A DNA stretch of 64,000 bases from Sepiola atlantica (lineage: Eukaryota > Mollusca > Cephalopoda > Sepiida > Sepiolidae), in NCBI GenBank assembly GCA_963556195.1, contig OY744520.1:153645607-153709606 (forward strand). Reading direction: 5' to 3'. Shown here one piece after another: positions 33,680 to 46,959 of this stretch; position 1 is the stretch's first letter, and the number at the start of each line of letters is the position of its first letter. A program made the position numbers and the translations under genes. The notes under the pieces were generated by a model that saw only the letters and a program-made list of their open reading frames with translations, searched no databases and was not told the DNA's origin.

Positions 33680-34060
33680 GAGTGGGTGGGTGGGGATTCT
33701 GTTGCCACCCGAACTTAAGGTTAGTGGTAGGGTTAAGGGAGGGAGCTGTTGTCACCCTAACTTATGGTTAGTGGTATGGGTAAAAGATAATTTGAGGTGG
33801 GGGACACCCGAACTTAGGGTTAAAGGGAGGGTCTTTAGAGGAGGAAGCTGTTGCCACCCGACTAAGGGTTGGTGGTACAGGTAAGGGATGTGTTTTTTTT
33901 TTTTGGGGGGGGGGCGACACGTGAACTTAGGGTTAGTGGTCAAATTAGGGGGGGTTGTGTTGTTTTTTTGGGGGAGGGGGCAGTTGCCACCCGAATTTAC
34001 GATTAGTGGTAGAGTTAAGGAAGGGTTGTTTTTTTTATTCTCTCTCCCTACAAAATATAA
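33680..34060. repeat. G-rich minisatellite with TTAGGGTTAGTGGT core
   Basis: Irregular units of about 55-75 bp combine CTGTTGCCACCCGAACTT, a TTAGGGTTAGTGGT-like core and a G-run. About five or six units. The core looks telomere-like but is embedded in a longer unit. Confidence 0.75.
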
Positions 34061-34479
34061 TATTTATCTTTCTTAACTAAAAAAATTCTGCTTATATGCT
34101 CTCAAACCCTATTTGTTTATACACTAGCTCAGAGATGGGGGATTATTTATGTTAAATTTATATGCAAAACTAATCTTAATAATTGTCGTTTTAATTTAAC
34201 AAACTTCTTAATGTTTTCCTGTTATGTATTGTATCCAAGATTTTAATAAACTTATTGTGAGATTTTCATCAATATTTTTCGCTTGTGCAATTTTTCCTAT
34301 TCATTCACTCGTGCCATTTTTATCTGTGCCATTTTTACCATGCTATATTTTCTGTTGCCATTTTTTATCTAAATTCGTTATTTCTATAGATTTTAGTTTT
34401 ATTGGTAGTTTTAAATCAATAAATATTTATCATTCGTACCAGCAATAGAAAATTAAGTTTAAAAAAATAAAATGAAAAG

Positions 34480-34596
34480 CATAAGGCTCCAATTTTTCCG
34501 ATATCCACCACCCCGAGGTTCCAATTTTTCCAATATCCTCCACCCCGAAGTTCCAATTTTTCCGATTCTCGATTCCGATTAATCATCCCAACACTA
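34480..34596. mobile_element. hAT-like right terminus
   Basis: Three units of about 35 bp (TTCCAATTTTTCCGATATCC-like, CACCCCGAGG) lead to CGATTCCGATTAATCATCCC and AACACTA. Its reverse complement TAGTGTTGGGATGATTAATC is a typical hAT-type end. The matching left end was not found, so the element is truncated or diverged. Confidence 0.45.
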
Positions 34597-36495
34597 ATCT
34601 TTATATTAAACTATTTCTTTACACAGTTAATGGGAAATTAAATGAGATGCTTTTTCGTGATCACACATGAACACACAGGAAAAATCTGCATTAAAAAAAA
34701 AAAAAAAGCACATTTACATCATACGTTATTAGTGTGGGTTCATTTGCTTAATAAAATTAACATACAATGATCACCAACTTGTCCATCACATCTAATCAGG
34801 CTCAAACATCTAATCAAGTAAACTTTAATGCTTATTTACTTTTGATTTCAAGTTAAGTCTAATAATTTCAAATATTTATTCTTTCCTGACATTGTTTTAG
34901 TGTTTTGGACATTTACTGTCAATGTCTTTTGTTTCTGTTTTTTTTTGTTTTTAAAATAAACTGTCTTTCAGCCACTTTTCAAATTTTATTTCTTCTACCA
35001 AACGTCGGTAAAAATAGGACATTCATTCAGTAATTTTTTTTTTCACTGATTTTATTAATTTTAAAAGCCATTAGACAAATTATCTGGTTTCTCATAAGAA
35101 TGAACAATAAATATTTTCTTAAACATTTCATTGGTGTTAACTTATATCTTTTTGCATAATAAAATTATGAGACTCCTTTTGAGTCTGTATTTCTCGTGTC
35201 TTTCTTTAATACTTTTCTATTGATGTTTTACTTAGCATTTTTAATACTATTATTAAATCGTACAGCAACTTAATTTTGTTTGATGTTTTTTACATATATC
35301 ATGCGTATTTATTAGTAAATTTTAGGTGTGATTTATTTTTATATTTATGGAGTTTTTTATAGTTGAGTAAGAGGAAGGTGAATATAAAAATACAAGTTCG
35401 CAAAATCCAATGTGCTTTTTTTTTTTTTTTTGTAAAATAAGAGAACATATAAAAATTATTTAAAAAGTACTAAAACTAATTAAATCATAAAATAAATAAC
35501 ATTAATAAAACTTAAAACTTTTTTGAATATTTAATTTTTTCTTGACTTTTATAAATATAAACAGGCTGAATAAGTTAGAGTTCAATCCGGTCTTAGAAGG
35601 TTATCCACACAGGCAGTATTTCAGCTATTTTCTAAATTCATGTCTAAGCTTGCTGCAAGTGAGAAGCAGATAGAAACCATCACTCGGACGTCATCTGTTT
35701 TCTATTCTTGTAATATAGTGTGGAGTGTCCTTTGATCCATACGGTTTTTCCGTAGTCTACTTCATCAAGCAAACCAGCTGTTCGTCTCTCTGAAGTCGTA
35801 GTGGTGATGTGTCAGCCAAAGTTTCTGTGCCTTCCTCTCTTGCTAGGTAGCTGTAATAATGGATACCATAAAAGGAACATATCCAACATTCTTGTTGCTC
35901 AATGTCTCATGTTTTTTTAAGGTTTTATTTACTTACAGCCCCGTAGTGTTACACATAAACTTCCCATCGATGCTATGTATAGAGGGGAGGTAAACAAGGA
36001 CAGAGCTTTGAAAAGGGCAACCAAACCCAATCAGTTTCATCGCTACGTGTCACTTGGGATTTCCTTCCATAATGCAACTTCCTGCAATGTAGTCACAACT
36101 CTAGTCTGTTAACTTCTAATGCAATTTTCTACTATTCTAACCTTATGCTTACAATAGTCTAACATCGAAAAATATCGTTTTCGACATTCCTTTACACACT
36201 CGCTTTTAAACCTTGCTATCGATTCTTATATGATTAATCATCCCATGCAACTGTTGAGTCTTTGTCAAATGCGGAAATACGATTTATTATGGATCATTTT
36301 AATAATCATTCTTTTCTTTATCTTCTAACACTTAAACGATATTCAATGTTCTTGTCATTCACCCTTTTATTCAGTCCAAGTCTGCCATAAGGACGGACCA
36401 TATTGTGACACATATGTAAAGGTATATTACTTTGTTTTTGTTTATTTAATTATATACAAAATTGACCTCTTTAATTCCTATTTTCTTTCTTTTAG
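34597..36495. other. Intron 2 distal part, no gene
   Basis: AT-rich, homopolymer-rich DNA ending in the exon 3 acceptor. No recognisable element, ORF or RNA. Confidence 0.5.
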
Positions 36496-36610
36496 GTAAT
36501 TCCTTCAGTTCTACAGCTTTGTTCTTTCTTGGTTTGAATCTGGTTGGTAAAGCAAAAAACCAACACGGATTTGGATTGGTCGTGCCTTGTCTTCTAATAT
36601 TTGCTAAAAC
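36496..36610 (+). CDS. GPR155: GPR155 coding exon 3 (residues 223-260)
   Basis: The acceptor CTTTTAG joins in phase to give GNSFSSTALFFLGLNLVGK, a well-conserved GPR155 block at the end of the transporter-type repeat. It continues with a helix GLVVPCLLIFAKT. The donor is AAAAC|GTATGT, phase 2. Confidence 0.92.
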
Positions 36611-36889
36611 GTATGTATGTCTCTTTTTTGGTTTTCGGCTATTTTCAGTGGCAGCTTGTAACTTTAGATTGTCCGGGTACTGTTCCAGAAATCCATAGAA
36701 TTTAAATTTAGGAATCTATTTTGTTTACCAATCTATTTGAATGTTCGTGTAAATAAAAGAAAATACCATAACATTTATTTGTTGCACAACAAGTTTAGTT
36801 ATTTGGGGCCAGACATTTCTTCTGGTCTAGACTTCTTGTCTATTGAAGATTCTTCGTTAATAGGGGCATCTTCTTTGAGATCTAATTTT

Positions 36890-37560
36890 TGATTTCATGT
36901 ACCACCATGCATTTTAGGAGGAAAAATCCAGTGTCTACATATTCCCTTCACAATACTAATATCAAGCAATGTTCTTGTAAATGTGACAATTACTGTCAAC
37001 AGTGATTTGTGTTGGACAAAGCACATCTCTAAAATTGTCAAGAAGACCAAGGGTGTCTTGGTATCACTAAGCAAGACCTTTATTTGCCTCCCTCCAGCCA
37101 TCCATTTAAAACTGTATACAGCTATGGTATGACTGCATTTGGAATTCGCATCATCAGTCTGAGACTGCTATCTTGCTCAGAATATTGATTGCCTGGAAAC
37201 TGTTCAGAGACGTGCAACCAACGTCACCTGTCATACTTTGAACACCTTGCTTCTCTGAACTTGGATTCATTGAAGCTATAGCATTTAGCAACCGACTTAG
37301 CAAACACCCTCAAAATTATTGACCATTTAACCAACAACAATACATGTGGACATCCCTAGAACGTAAAAAAAAACAGCACAGCTCTCATGACTTTCGGAAA
37401 TATTTTTTCATGCTCAGAATTGTTGAATCATGGAGCAAACTGCATCCTTTAAACCCCTCCTGCTTCTTGAAATTCACCCAAACTACATCTGATGCCCCCT
37501 CCCCCCTCTATACACATGCATTTTTGATGGGTTGTAATGCATCTGAGTACTGTACACAAT
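36890..37560 (+). pseudogene. Heavily degraded LINE C-terminal region
   Basis: On the + strand, broken frames give SYGMTAFGIRIIS, then IDCLETVQRRATNVTCHT and ATDLANTLKIIDHLTNNN and a final proline-rich end. The pattern Y....WGIWSP..........LE.VQRRAT is characteristic of LINE ORF2 downstream of the RT domain. Many stops. Confidence 0.5.
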
Positions 37561-37569
37561 GATTTTATT

Positions 37570-39090
37570 ATCATTATGATTAAAATACACAAAAACATAC
37601 ATTTAAAATATATAGATTTTTAAAATTATATTTAAGACACAAGGAGAGAGACAGAGATCCTAAACTGTTGACTGTCTCATCTTCCCATCTCGTTATGGCT
37701 TACTCTTGTAGTGACTACATTGCAATCGTGAGTCTAAATTCCATTTCTCCGACTGATTGTCTTGTAAAAACTTACTGCTGCTATAGACAATTCAAACCCA
37801 TGCACTTGTGATCTATGAAAACCCGTTATTATCTAATTTCTTACACATCTCACTTTTGACCTGACTTAGCTGACAACCAATTTTCTACCATGGGTATCTA
37901 AATCCCCAATTTTAGTTTTTAAAGTCTGGCACAAGGTACAGCTGTAACATAACAGTATTTTCACCTAATTATAAGCCCGGTATTATTGGCAACCATTTTT
38001 TAATACCCAGATTATAGCCTTATTCTTTCTTATTACAAATTATTTTTCAGTACAAATGAAAACAAACTCTAGAGAATATTCAAGTAAACCGGTTAAATTT
38101 TCTTAAATTATTAAGGCCTTGAAAAGTCATTGAATTTTGAAATATATTCTTGAAAATATTTACTAAAGGAGATAACTAGAAAATAATTTCTCTACAAAAG
38201 GGAGAGAACTCTAATCCTTATTCTTTATAATCTTGTATAAAATCATTGAATATTTATGTATGTGAAAAAATACTATATATAGATGTTAAAATATCAATAC
38301 ATTGGCAGGCATTGCTCGGGAATGAATAAGAATCCGAGTGTACTATTCTTAGCCCTGATTCCCTATATTACCATTATTATTATTTTTTTTAATTAATATA
38401 ATTTTCAATTTATATTAGTGCAAGGGAAGTAACGTAAAAACTATTTGTAGTTATTTCCCTTGATTTCATGAATGAAAGAACATTTTTTTTATATTCTACA
38501 ATCACTAATTTAGTTCCTGGTGATACAAAATTAACAAATATTTTTTAACATATGTTCGACGTCATACTAATTATGAATAAGTTTTTTAAGTGTATCTCTG
38601 GTAGTTTCTAAGTTTTAGTTATCTAGACACAAAAAATGCAACTTTATTTTCTTAGTTTTTTTTGTTATTGTAACAAGAAAGACAACTCATGACACAAAGA
38701 AAGAATTTTCTCCCGTAGCCGGCATAAATACTCCTGCTTTTTAACTTTCATTATTTTTCAACTAAAAAATCCTTAAAAGTCCATGATAAGTCCTTGAATT
38801 TAATTTTAATAAAGCCTTATAAATCCTGGTTAGGTAAAACAATAAAAAAGATTTCACTTTTTTGTAATTACTTACCAGTCCATAGGACAAGTATTTAGCG
38901 AGTTTTTAATTTTGTTTTAAATGGGGATACACATCTCTATAAGTGGCTACGCCCGTCAATCTCACTTGACTTTACCCTTGAAGCAGCGCAATTTAATTTA
39001 TTCTTGCTATTATGTCACCACACAAACATCAAGTGTTAGTATTCTATTTGTTTTACTGTAGACTAATCACAGAAGATTAAATCTGGACAG
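37570..39090. other. No gene; degenerate Helitron-like end near 38310
   Basis: AT-rich intron DNA. CATTGGCAGGCATTGCTCGG at 38300-38319 resembles, inverted, the Helitron 3' hairpin at 13048-13078, but lacks CTAG at the expected place. Confidence 0.4.
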
Positions 39091-39094
39091 TATA

Positions 39095-39360
39095 GAGAGA
39101 TGTGTACATTGTGTACAAAACAGGAGACTTCATTGTTTTTGTCACATTGTAAGAATGGATGAAAGTTCTTGGGTTAGTAGATGTAGAATAGTTGAAGTAG
39201 CTTGGTCAGTTGGCCGGAGAAGGCTGAGAAAAACATGGGAGGAAGTGATAAGGATGGATTTGAGAGAAAGTAGGATTAATAAAGACCTGGACAGATAGGT
39301 TAGTTTGGAAGTCAATTTCTAAGAGCATGTAAAACAGGCATTAAACTGAATTTGATGATG
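39095..39360 (+). pseudogene. LINE ORF2 C-terminal fragment (RTE-type)
   Basis: The + strand reads CHIVRMDESSWVSRCRIVEV, then GRRRLRKTWEEVIRMDLRES and a stop near 39298. The RRM...W...C, then GR.R..KTW.E....D pattern is a common RTE/L1-type C-terminal signature. It ends in a GATGATGATGA 3' tail. Confidence 0.7.
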
Positions 39361-39704
39361 ATGAAAAAATTTTTTTTATATCTTTTCTATTTATAAAATG
39401 ATCTCATGTGCGTGCATAAATATGAATAAACACGATTTGCAAAATTTAAAAAAATTAAAATCAATTTATAATTTATTTGTTTAAAATAATTAAGTAAAAA
39501 GAAAAATCTAATGAATAAATTTACGTTTTTAAATAATAATTTTGGAGCAATTGACTAGCATTCACTTGCCTTTCAGGTTCTTTGTAAACATGTCAAGCAT
39601 TTTAATCTTAATTGATTAAAAAAAAGAATCTATTACTTTGTGACCCTTCAAAACTTGAAAAGAATTTCAAGGCATTTAAACTATTGAATAGAAAACTTTA
39701 TTTT

Positions 39705-40480
39705 ATAGAGATTGACAACACAATTACTTCTTTCCTTTAACAATTATAAGAAACATTCCCAACCATCGATTGTCATGGCCGATAGTATCTTTCCCGACAG
39801 TCCAACATTCAAATTCCTCAGCCTGACATTCTCAGATAACATAAAGTGGAATAATTACATGGATGTTGACAAGTCTTCTGCAAAGAAGGTAGCTCCCCTT
39901 TACCGGGCTAGAAATCTTCTCACATCTGCCAATATATTATATCTCTATAAAACCATCAATCGCCCATGCATGGAATATTGTTGCTACATCTGGTTTGATG
40001 CACCAATCACAAGCCTCTTCTTGAACAGAGTGCAAAAAATGATTTTTAACTTAATAGGTCCCGTACTGTCTGCCAAGCTCTAGCCCCTGTTGCATCGCCA
40101 CATCCATATGCTTGTTTTACAACTACTTCCATGGAATGTGCTCTGATGAACTTACTGCATCTGTACCCCATCAGTGAAAATACCCCCGTCCCACCTATAA
40201 GCAAAATCCCACCCATTTACTAAAAAGATCTCTAGACGCAAGAAGATGTTCTACTCTGATATCTTCTTTCCTTGCACTGCTTGCCTTTGGAATTTCTTTT
40301 CCTGCGTCTCAGTTCTCCGACTCTACTAACATGCAGAAATTAAAATGTAATGTGAAGAGATCTCTTGCTGTCCAACTCCCCACCCAAGCTGCCCCTCATA
40401 AATATGGCCTCTATCATAGTAGCCTCTTATGCTCCAGTGGCAAAATGCTTTGTTTGTGGTGAATAAAAGCAAAAAAAAAG
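39705..40480 (+). mobile_element. LINE family A, 5'-truncated copy
   Basis: An open frame of 123 codons (39712-40083) encodes KFLSLTFSDNIKWNNY, KKVAPLYRARNLLTSANILY and RPCMEYCCYIW, ending LIGPVLSAKL. Stops follow, but the nucleotide similarity continues to the 3' UTR (CTCCAGTGGCAAAATGC) and an A-rich end at 40470-40480. Confidence 0.85.
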
Positions 40481-41540
40481 AATTTTTATCATATTGAATA
40501 ATACTTAACAATTAATTTGAATTTTGTGTTCGATTTAACATTTTGACAGTTTGCTGTCTTTTTTGTCTGTGAACTATATTTCTGTTTTAGAAGTTCTAGA
40601 TATATAGGCAGGATTTTTTAAGTCTTGTGGAACATTTTCATTTTCACGGCTGAAAAGTACCTTCCTCTAGAAAATAGATATGGATATTTCACTATATTTT
40701 AAGCAAAAATCTTCTTTTTTAATCTAATTTAACACATTGACTGAGTTCCATTGTTACTGATATATCTCGTTGAAGATATAATGACAAATAACCCGAGTGG
40801 AAGGTCTTTAAAATAATAGGTTTATTTCCAAATGTATATATCTTGTACATACAAGATATGTTAACAGAATGCAGAATATGTAATAGGGCAGACCGACTAG
40901 AGAATAGGTAAGACGTTAAGGCTATATGTGTCTTAACTGAAAAATATTTATTTTGTAATAAAACAATATTTAAAAAATGTGGCGCAAGGCCAAAACGGGG
41001 GTGGCAAGGATCGGTCTTCACTAACTTACTCTGACTTGTTTAACTTGGCTAATTTCATTTGTGACCATCATTCACCAAAATACTACATCCGTGCACCATA
41101 CAATTTATACCATTACTATCCTACTTAAAACCCATAATTATATAATATGTAATCTGGGATTTGCAAAATAAAAATTTTATATACAAAAAAAAAATGGTCA
41201 TAATGTACAATGAATAAAAAACCCAGTGTTAGTATAAGGATCCCTCATTTCTAACTTGTGGCAATATGCGGATTTGCCAGCCGAAATGTGATGCAAGCCT
41301 GAACATTTTATTGCCATCACCTCTTTCGAAAATCTGAAAGCTGATCTGCATCTCTGGCAAATCAGGCTATCTGTCACCTAATTGGGGAAAGGATTAGGGA
41401 ATTAAAAAAACAAAAATCAGGAGAAAAAAAAAACGGGAGTGGGGCAAGGACGAAAATAAAGCGAGGGTCTAATGAAATCATTCATGCACTAGCTAAGTTA
41501 TGAACTGAATAATAATCAAAAACAGGTCTCCTAATCTAGC
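40481..41540. other. No gene recognised
   Basis: AT-rich; the part nearest 41540 is probably 3' UTR of the Tx1-like LINE on the minus strand. Confidence 0.4.
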
Positions 41541-41734
41541 CTTAAACGGGACGAGATCAATGTTCGTTGGAGCAAGCCAATATCCTTTTCCTAAGGCACG
41601 TCCAAATACCAATCAAGTCTAGCCCCTCCCACTCGACACAATTGTGCAATTGTCATCCACCTTTCACCAAAATCTGCCGAAGGGAGTTTTGCTTTCTCTG
41701 CCCTAATGCGAATCTTCAGACGATATTTGAAAAT

Positions 41735-44700
41735 TCAAATAAGGTCGGGAGCAGTGAAGGTCTCACCTTCGTAGACAACTTTCGTACGTGTCTGCCATAT
41801 CACACTTCTTGACAACGCTAGTAAGTGATAAAACACAAAACGTCTTTGCCTATCATTTGTCAGAGCCCAATTGCTACATACATTAATAGGTTCCAGGTCG
41901 AAAGACGTTAGGTTCAGTATACGAACCATGAGACCTGCAACTAACTGTATCAGCAGCACAACGATGCGGCAATATACAAAGGCATGAAGTCCCTCAATCT
42001 TTTCATCTCGTACAGATCTCTTCACCATAACCCGATACAATGCCTTTCGAGACAACAGCTGGTTGTCAGAGAGGCTTTCTTTCACCTGTAAGAGGAACTT
42101 CAAGGCCCGTCGACACTCGCAATAAAAGGAGCACTCACCTCGGGGCAACCTGTGTGCCTCCCCCTCATCCAAGTGCACACTTTTCAAAGCCAGAAAGGCT
42201 TTCTTAGTGTCTTCCTTCCAGAAGCCACCGTTTCCCTCAACTGGTGTACACATTTGATCCAGGTAGCATAGCCGAAGCGTGTGTTGACGAATCTCAACAC
42301 TTGGCATACCCAGACCGCCCTCAGAAGGATGTAGATAACAGATCTCGCGACGGACCTTAGGGGATCTATTAAGCCATAAAAACTTAAAAAGAACCACCTG
42401 CAATTCAAGCAGTGTATCTGACGGAAGTGGAAGCACTGATAGATGATATAAGATGATTGGGTAGAAGTGTGAAACATATACTTCCGATCTTCCCTTTAAC
42501 GAAAGATTTCTACGGATCCACAGACCAGCTGTAGCCCGAATCGCTTTCAATATTTCCGAGCAATTTTTCTCCAGCTGAAGATCATGACTAAACCAGACGC
42601 CGAGTAGCTTGCAAGGCCTGTCAGTTCAGCCGAAGGGTCCCTGTAGGGATACACCCTTCCAGGCACCGATGCGCAAGCCCACAGACTTGTCACAGTTAAT
42701 TTTGGCCCCTGTTATCGTTTTATACATTCTGATTTCTCTGTTAACGACACTAATCTCGGCACTGCTCGTTACAAGCACTGTTACGTTGTTGGCATAGGCA
42801 GAGTACTTCAATGTGGTGCAAGCACCTGGCAAAGTAACCCTGCATAGGACCGGGTTCACCCTGAGCTTGTGAAGGAAGGGTTCCAACACAAGCGCATAGA
42901 GCATCGATGAAAGCGGACAATCCTGACAAAGAAATCTGGATAATCTGAAGGGCTTTGACCTCAAACCATTCACTTCCACCAGCGCACTGGGGTTTGCATG
43001 AAGGAGGCAAATCCAGGAGGGAAACTGCGGGCCAAAACTGGCCGATGAAAAAACAGCCTCCAAGTAGCAATGATCCACCCTATCGAATGCTTTGGACTGA
43101 TCTAAATTGATCAGCGCGGCTTCTGTGTCGACTTTCTCAATGATTAAGCGTATCGCGTGCAAATTATCTTGAATGGTCCTACCCTTCACAGAACAAGTCT
43201 CTTCAGGGTTAATCAGATCAGCCAAAACACCCTGCAGGCGATTTGTTAAAATCTTGGCCAAAATCTTTAACTCTGTGTTAAGTTAAGGGCTGAAAATTAT
43301 TTATCCCATCCCCACCATCTTTGCTCTTGCGTAACAATTTCACAATCCCCTTGGTAAAGTACTCAGGTATTGACCCGTTCCTAAACCAAGCATTAAATAA
43401 AACTGTCAGCAAGGGTACAAAAATGTGCGACAACCTCAAATACAGTTCGTAGGGCAAACCATCGATCCCAGGAGATCTATTCAGGTCGACTCCCTTTAGA
43501 GCTTCCATGACTTCATTCTCTATTATGTAACCTTCGCACCTAGCCGCTTCGGTCACCCCAAGGCGAGAAAAGTCAGCTAAATAGGGGTCGAAATGCGCTA
43601 AAGACAAACCGGGCTCCCTGGTGAAAAGATCCTGAAACTGAGACTGGAACGCCTCTAAAATACCGTCGTTTGTAGTCACGGTACGTCTGTCCGGCAATGT
43701 GACATGTGCGATATGTCGATCGGTAGCGCGTCGACATTCCTCTGCACGCAATTCAGCTGCCATGTTTGTCGCCTCTTGAAGCATTCTCTTTAACCTAGCC
43801 CTAATTAAAGAAGCTTCGTTCTTCTTGGTAGTCAAAGAGGCGAGCTTAGCCTTAATTATAGTAACATTAGTACTACCCCCCTCCACCACCGCCCGATCTA
43901 ATCTAGATTCTAGTGTCGCTTTTGTTGCTCTAGATTCTAGGTTGAGTCGTCGGTTAAAGTCAGGTTTCTTTAAATTTTACCCACAACTTATTCCCAATTA
44001 TAGCCCCCGTCATTACCCGCTGGTATGTTAGTACTAGCTGTTCCCGGTAACTCTTCACATCGAACAATGAAGTGTTGAGTTTCCAGTACCCAGCCAATCT
44101 AGGTTTACGGCTATCTAAGTTTACACGTACACGAACAAGTCTATGATCCGAGTAAACTATATTATGAAAACTTGGACATTCTAATAATTCTACGTCGACT
44201 CTTCTAATTAAGAACCGGTCAATATAACTCAAAAGTTGTACTGCACCGGAGCCGTGTCTAGCTGTCCAAGTCCATACTATATCACAAGGCTTTTCATTTC
44301 GGAATTTATCGATAAAACTAAACTTATCGACAAAGTCCCAAAATGTTTTAGGATCGTAATCTCTGTTAGTACCCCTAGAAGGAATCCCCGTGCGATCTAA
44401 ATCGGGATCCAAGACCGCGTTCCAGTCTCCTGCTAAGATAACTGAACGAGGTGTTTTCATGAACTGCTTGAATTGCCGAAAAAAGGGAACACGCTCAGCC
44501 TGGTAGTTGGGCGCATTATCCCCAATCAATCGAAATGCTTTATCTTTTATGGTAACATCCAGAACGCAAAGCCTTCCTTCCGAATCTATGAAACAAGGGT
44601 CACACGACACATCTTAAGTTCACTTCACTAGCCAGGAAACCCCCCTCGAGTTAGAATTGATGTACACTGAATAGACATCAAAATCCCTAGACAGTGCACT

Positions 44701-44814
44701 TAAATAATCACCTTGAATTAAGTGAGTTTCCTGAACACAGCATATATCCACTCGCAATTTCCGAGAACCGGCCCTCAACCCTCGGACATTCACACTTGCT
44801 AGAAAGAGTGCCAT
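41735..44814 (-). pseudogene. Tx1-like LINE ORF2: endonuclease and reverse transcriptase, inactive
   Basis: The start MALFLASVNVRGL follows ORF1 directly. Endonuclease motifs are CVQETHL, AGDWNAVLDPDLDRTG and YSDHRLVRV. Two stops (about 44625) interrupt it. A frameshift near 43975 leads to the linker and RT: SPGIDGLPYELY, KILAKILTNRLQ (after a frameshift near 43285), LINLDQSKAFDRVDH, CQDCPLSSMLYAL (Gly of QGCPLS changed to Asp) and SAYANNVTV in place of YADD. A TGA at 42626 precedes the C-terminal region that ends at 41735. Both catalytic Asp of the RT motif are lost. Confidence 0.85.
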
Positions 44815-45066
44815 TGTGGTATCTTAGGGTTGAGTTTCTCCAACGAACATTAATGGTGACAGGGTGCCGATGGCACGCCCCATGGAATATTGCCCCATCG
44901 GAGTACTGATGAGACCATCAGGGGACACACCACCAACATCCAGAGGGAATGTTAACTTTGCTGTCCTATACAGGGAGGGGTGTAGCAAACAAGATTGCCG
45001 TAAAATTCGGAACCCTGCTTCTTTTAATATGGATAGAGGAGATGTGGTGTCAAATGATAAGTTTAC

Positions 45067-46763
45067 CTACTCTAGCATTTGCCAAGCTGCCTTTGCATCC
45101 TCTCGGAGTCTTATCACTGTTAAGATCCTGATAGCATCAGGGAAATTGTCAGTGTCCTCCACTGACTTTCCCTCCACCTCTGTGAATGCTACCATCTTTT
45201 GCAGGTCACTGAGCTTGTGCCCTTTTGCTCGTTCGCATGTAATTGAACTGATCCTGCATATGTCTTGTCCATGTAGATGGTGCGTGGGGCGTTTGTTCCT
45301 TTTCTCAACAAAATGGCTGCTCTCGTCTCTTTGTTTTGAAGTAGGAGGTGGAGGGAAAATGCCCATTTTCATTGGGGAGTGGGGTGGGGTGGGGTGGCTT
45401 TAGGTTTGCTTACCAAAGGAGAAGGAGAGTGGAGCATATGAGACTTCATAGAAGAGGCAGGAGGTGTACTTTTGGGAGTTTGTGCTGGCGATACGAAAGG
45501 GGAAGGTCTTGGAGAGTAGTTTCTTTTCTTTTTTGGGGGACTCAGAGCTATCAACTTGTATTCTCGATCCTTTATAGGAGCAGTTACAGGAGGTGGCATT
45601 TTCTTCAGAAGAGGGTGGGTTTAAGTCAGTGGAGGGTTCTTCGGTGGAGCGTTTGTCGTGGGTGTCTTTGAAGGAGAGTTGAGGCTGGAGGTTCTCTCGC
45701 GTCTCAACCTCTTTTCAAGTTGAACCACTTCAACAAATTTCTCCTTGCCTGGGTCTTTGACATTTTAATTTTTTCCTCTTCTTCTCGTATCTGGTCCAGG
45801 GTAAGTTTGCCAGGTGTCTTCTTACCCTGAACCAATACCCACTCGTTTTGTTTACTTTCCTCATCGCACCCACGTAGGTCGGGAAGACATGGGAACTCAT
45901 CTTCGAATAATGAATTTAAGTGTGGTTTTTTATGTTCCCCGACTCTGGCTGGAATTGGCTCCCCGACCTTGGGACCCAGGTGAGCCCCTATCCTGTTTTT
46001 GTGGTTCACCGTTGGACCTGCTTTTCTTATTGCCCTCTTGGGGCATTCAATGGTGAGGTGGCCCACTTCCCCGCAGGTCTAACACAAAGGCCTCCTACCT
46101 GCGACGATTACTGGAATTCTTTCATCCCCTATTTCCAAGTAATAGGGGATCGTGTCAAATGCTTTCTTGTCGAGTGGAATTTCAAAGGTCCATATAGATA
46201 AGTGTTCATCGCAGGCAATGGACGTAATGTCTCTGTATTGCATAAGGAAAGCAGCGATATGCTCCCCGTCTACGTGAAATGGTAGGTTAAATACAGAGAC
46301 GGAGATCCTTCGGCATCTCAGGTACTCCGTCCGAAGAATGTAGTCCTGAGTAATTATCTCAGTCTTGGACAGCGACAGACAATCCTCGACTGTTGAAAAT
46401 AACGTATTCCAGGTGTGGTAACCTCAACATTTTATAATACCCAGTGTTCTTTTACCGGTTGTAAGTATTAATTTTGTGACAATGTCGCTTGTATCTCTTA
46501 TCACTTTCTTTGTTTTGCATTCGACGACAAACATTTGTAATGTCCTTTTGGAAATTTCTTCTAGTCGTGGCATATCTATTAACAGTCCTTGCTCTGTGAC
46601 AAGGTGTTGACATTTTTTTGCTTGTTCCATAAACTCTGGAACGTTTATGATTACTTTTGGGTGTTTTGTCCAGCCAGTACTTTGGGGAGGGGGGAGGTGA
46701 GGCCTCAACCGACCCCTTGTTGGTCTCTATTTCCTTTTGTGGCAGGTGGCAGGGCGTCGTCAT
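45067..46763 (-). pseudogene. Tx1-like LINE ORF1 (nucleic-acid binding), broken
   Basis: The frame from about 46763 reads PKVIINVPEFMEQAKKCQHL, VVECKTKKVIRDTS, a TGA near 46422, then ISVSVFNLPFHVDGEHIAAF, WTFEIPLDKKAFDTIP and a knuckle C-stop-T-CGEVGHLTIEC. In it a TAG at 46081-46079 replaces the first spacer residue. The middle resembles an RRM-like fold. A Pro/Lys-rich tail follows after a frameshift (45600-45370), then a more conserved stretch to 45067. ORF1 proteins coat the LINE RNA. Confidence 0.75.
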
Positions 46764-46959
46764 CGCCGGAAATAAAACAAGTTATCAAAAACGATAACAC
46801 GAGAGGAAAAAAAAAAGAAAGTCACTTTTAAAAATAAAATAAAGCCGGTACTATATAAAAATAGCGTGAGTCCATTAACAATATAACAATATAGCAATAA
46901 CAATAGAAATAACGATAACGGTAACAAATAATAAAACTTATGAAACAACTCTCGCCAAG

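Larger units (their letters stand above)
41300..46790 (-). mobile_element. Tx1/L1-like LINE, nearly full length, antisense in GPR155 intron 3
   Basis: On the minus strand ORF1 (about 46763-45067) with a CCHC knuckle is followed by ORF2 (44814-41735) with AP endonuclease, RT and a long C-terminal region. The base composition is visibly more GC-rich than its surroundings. Two ORFs with an L1-type endonuclease and a knuckle-bearing ORF1 point to the Tx1 branch of the L1 clade. Several stops and two frameshifts inactivate it. The 3' limit is uncertain. Confidence 0.85.

Noticed and set aside
44864..45671. Two long + strand open frames (179 and 107 codons)
   Set aside because: They are the antisense of the Tx1-like ORF1/ORF2 region, which has clear homology on the other strand.
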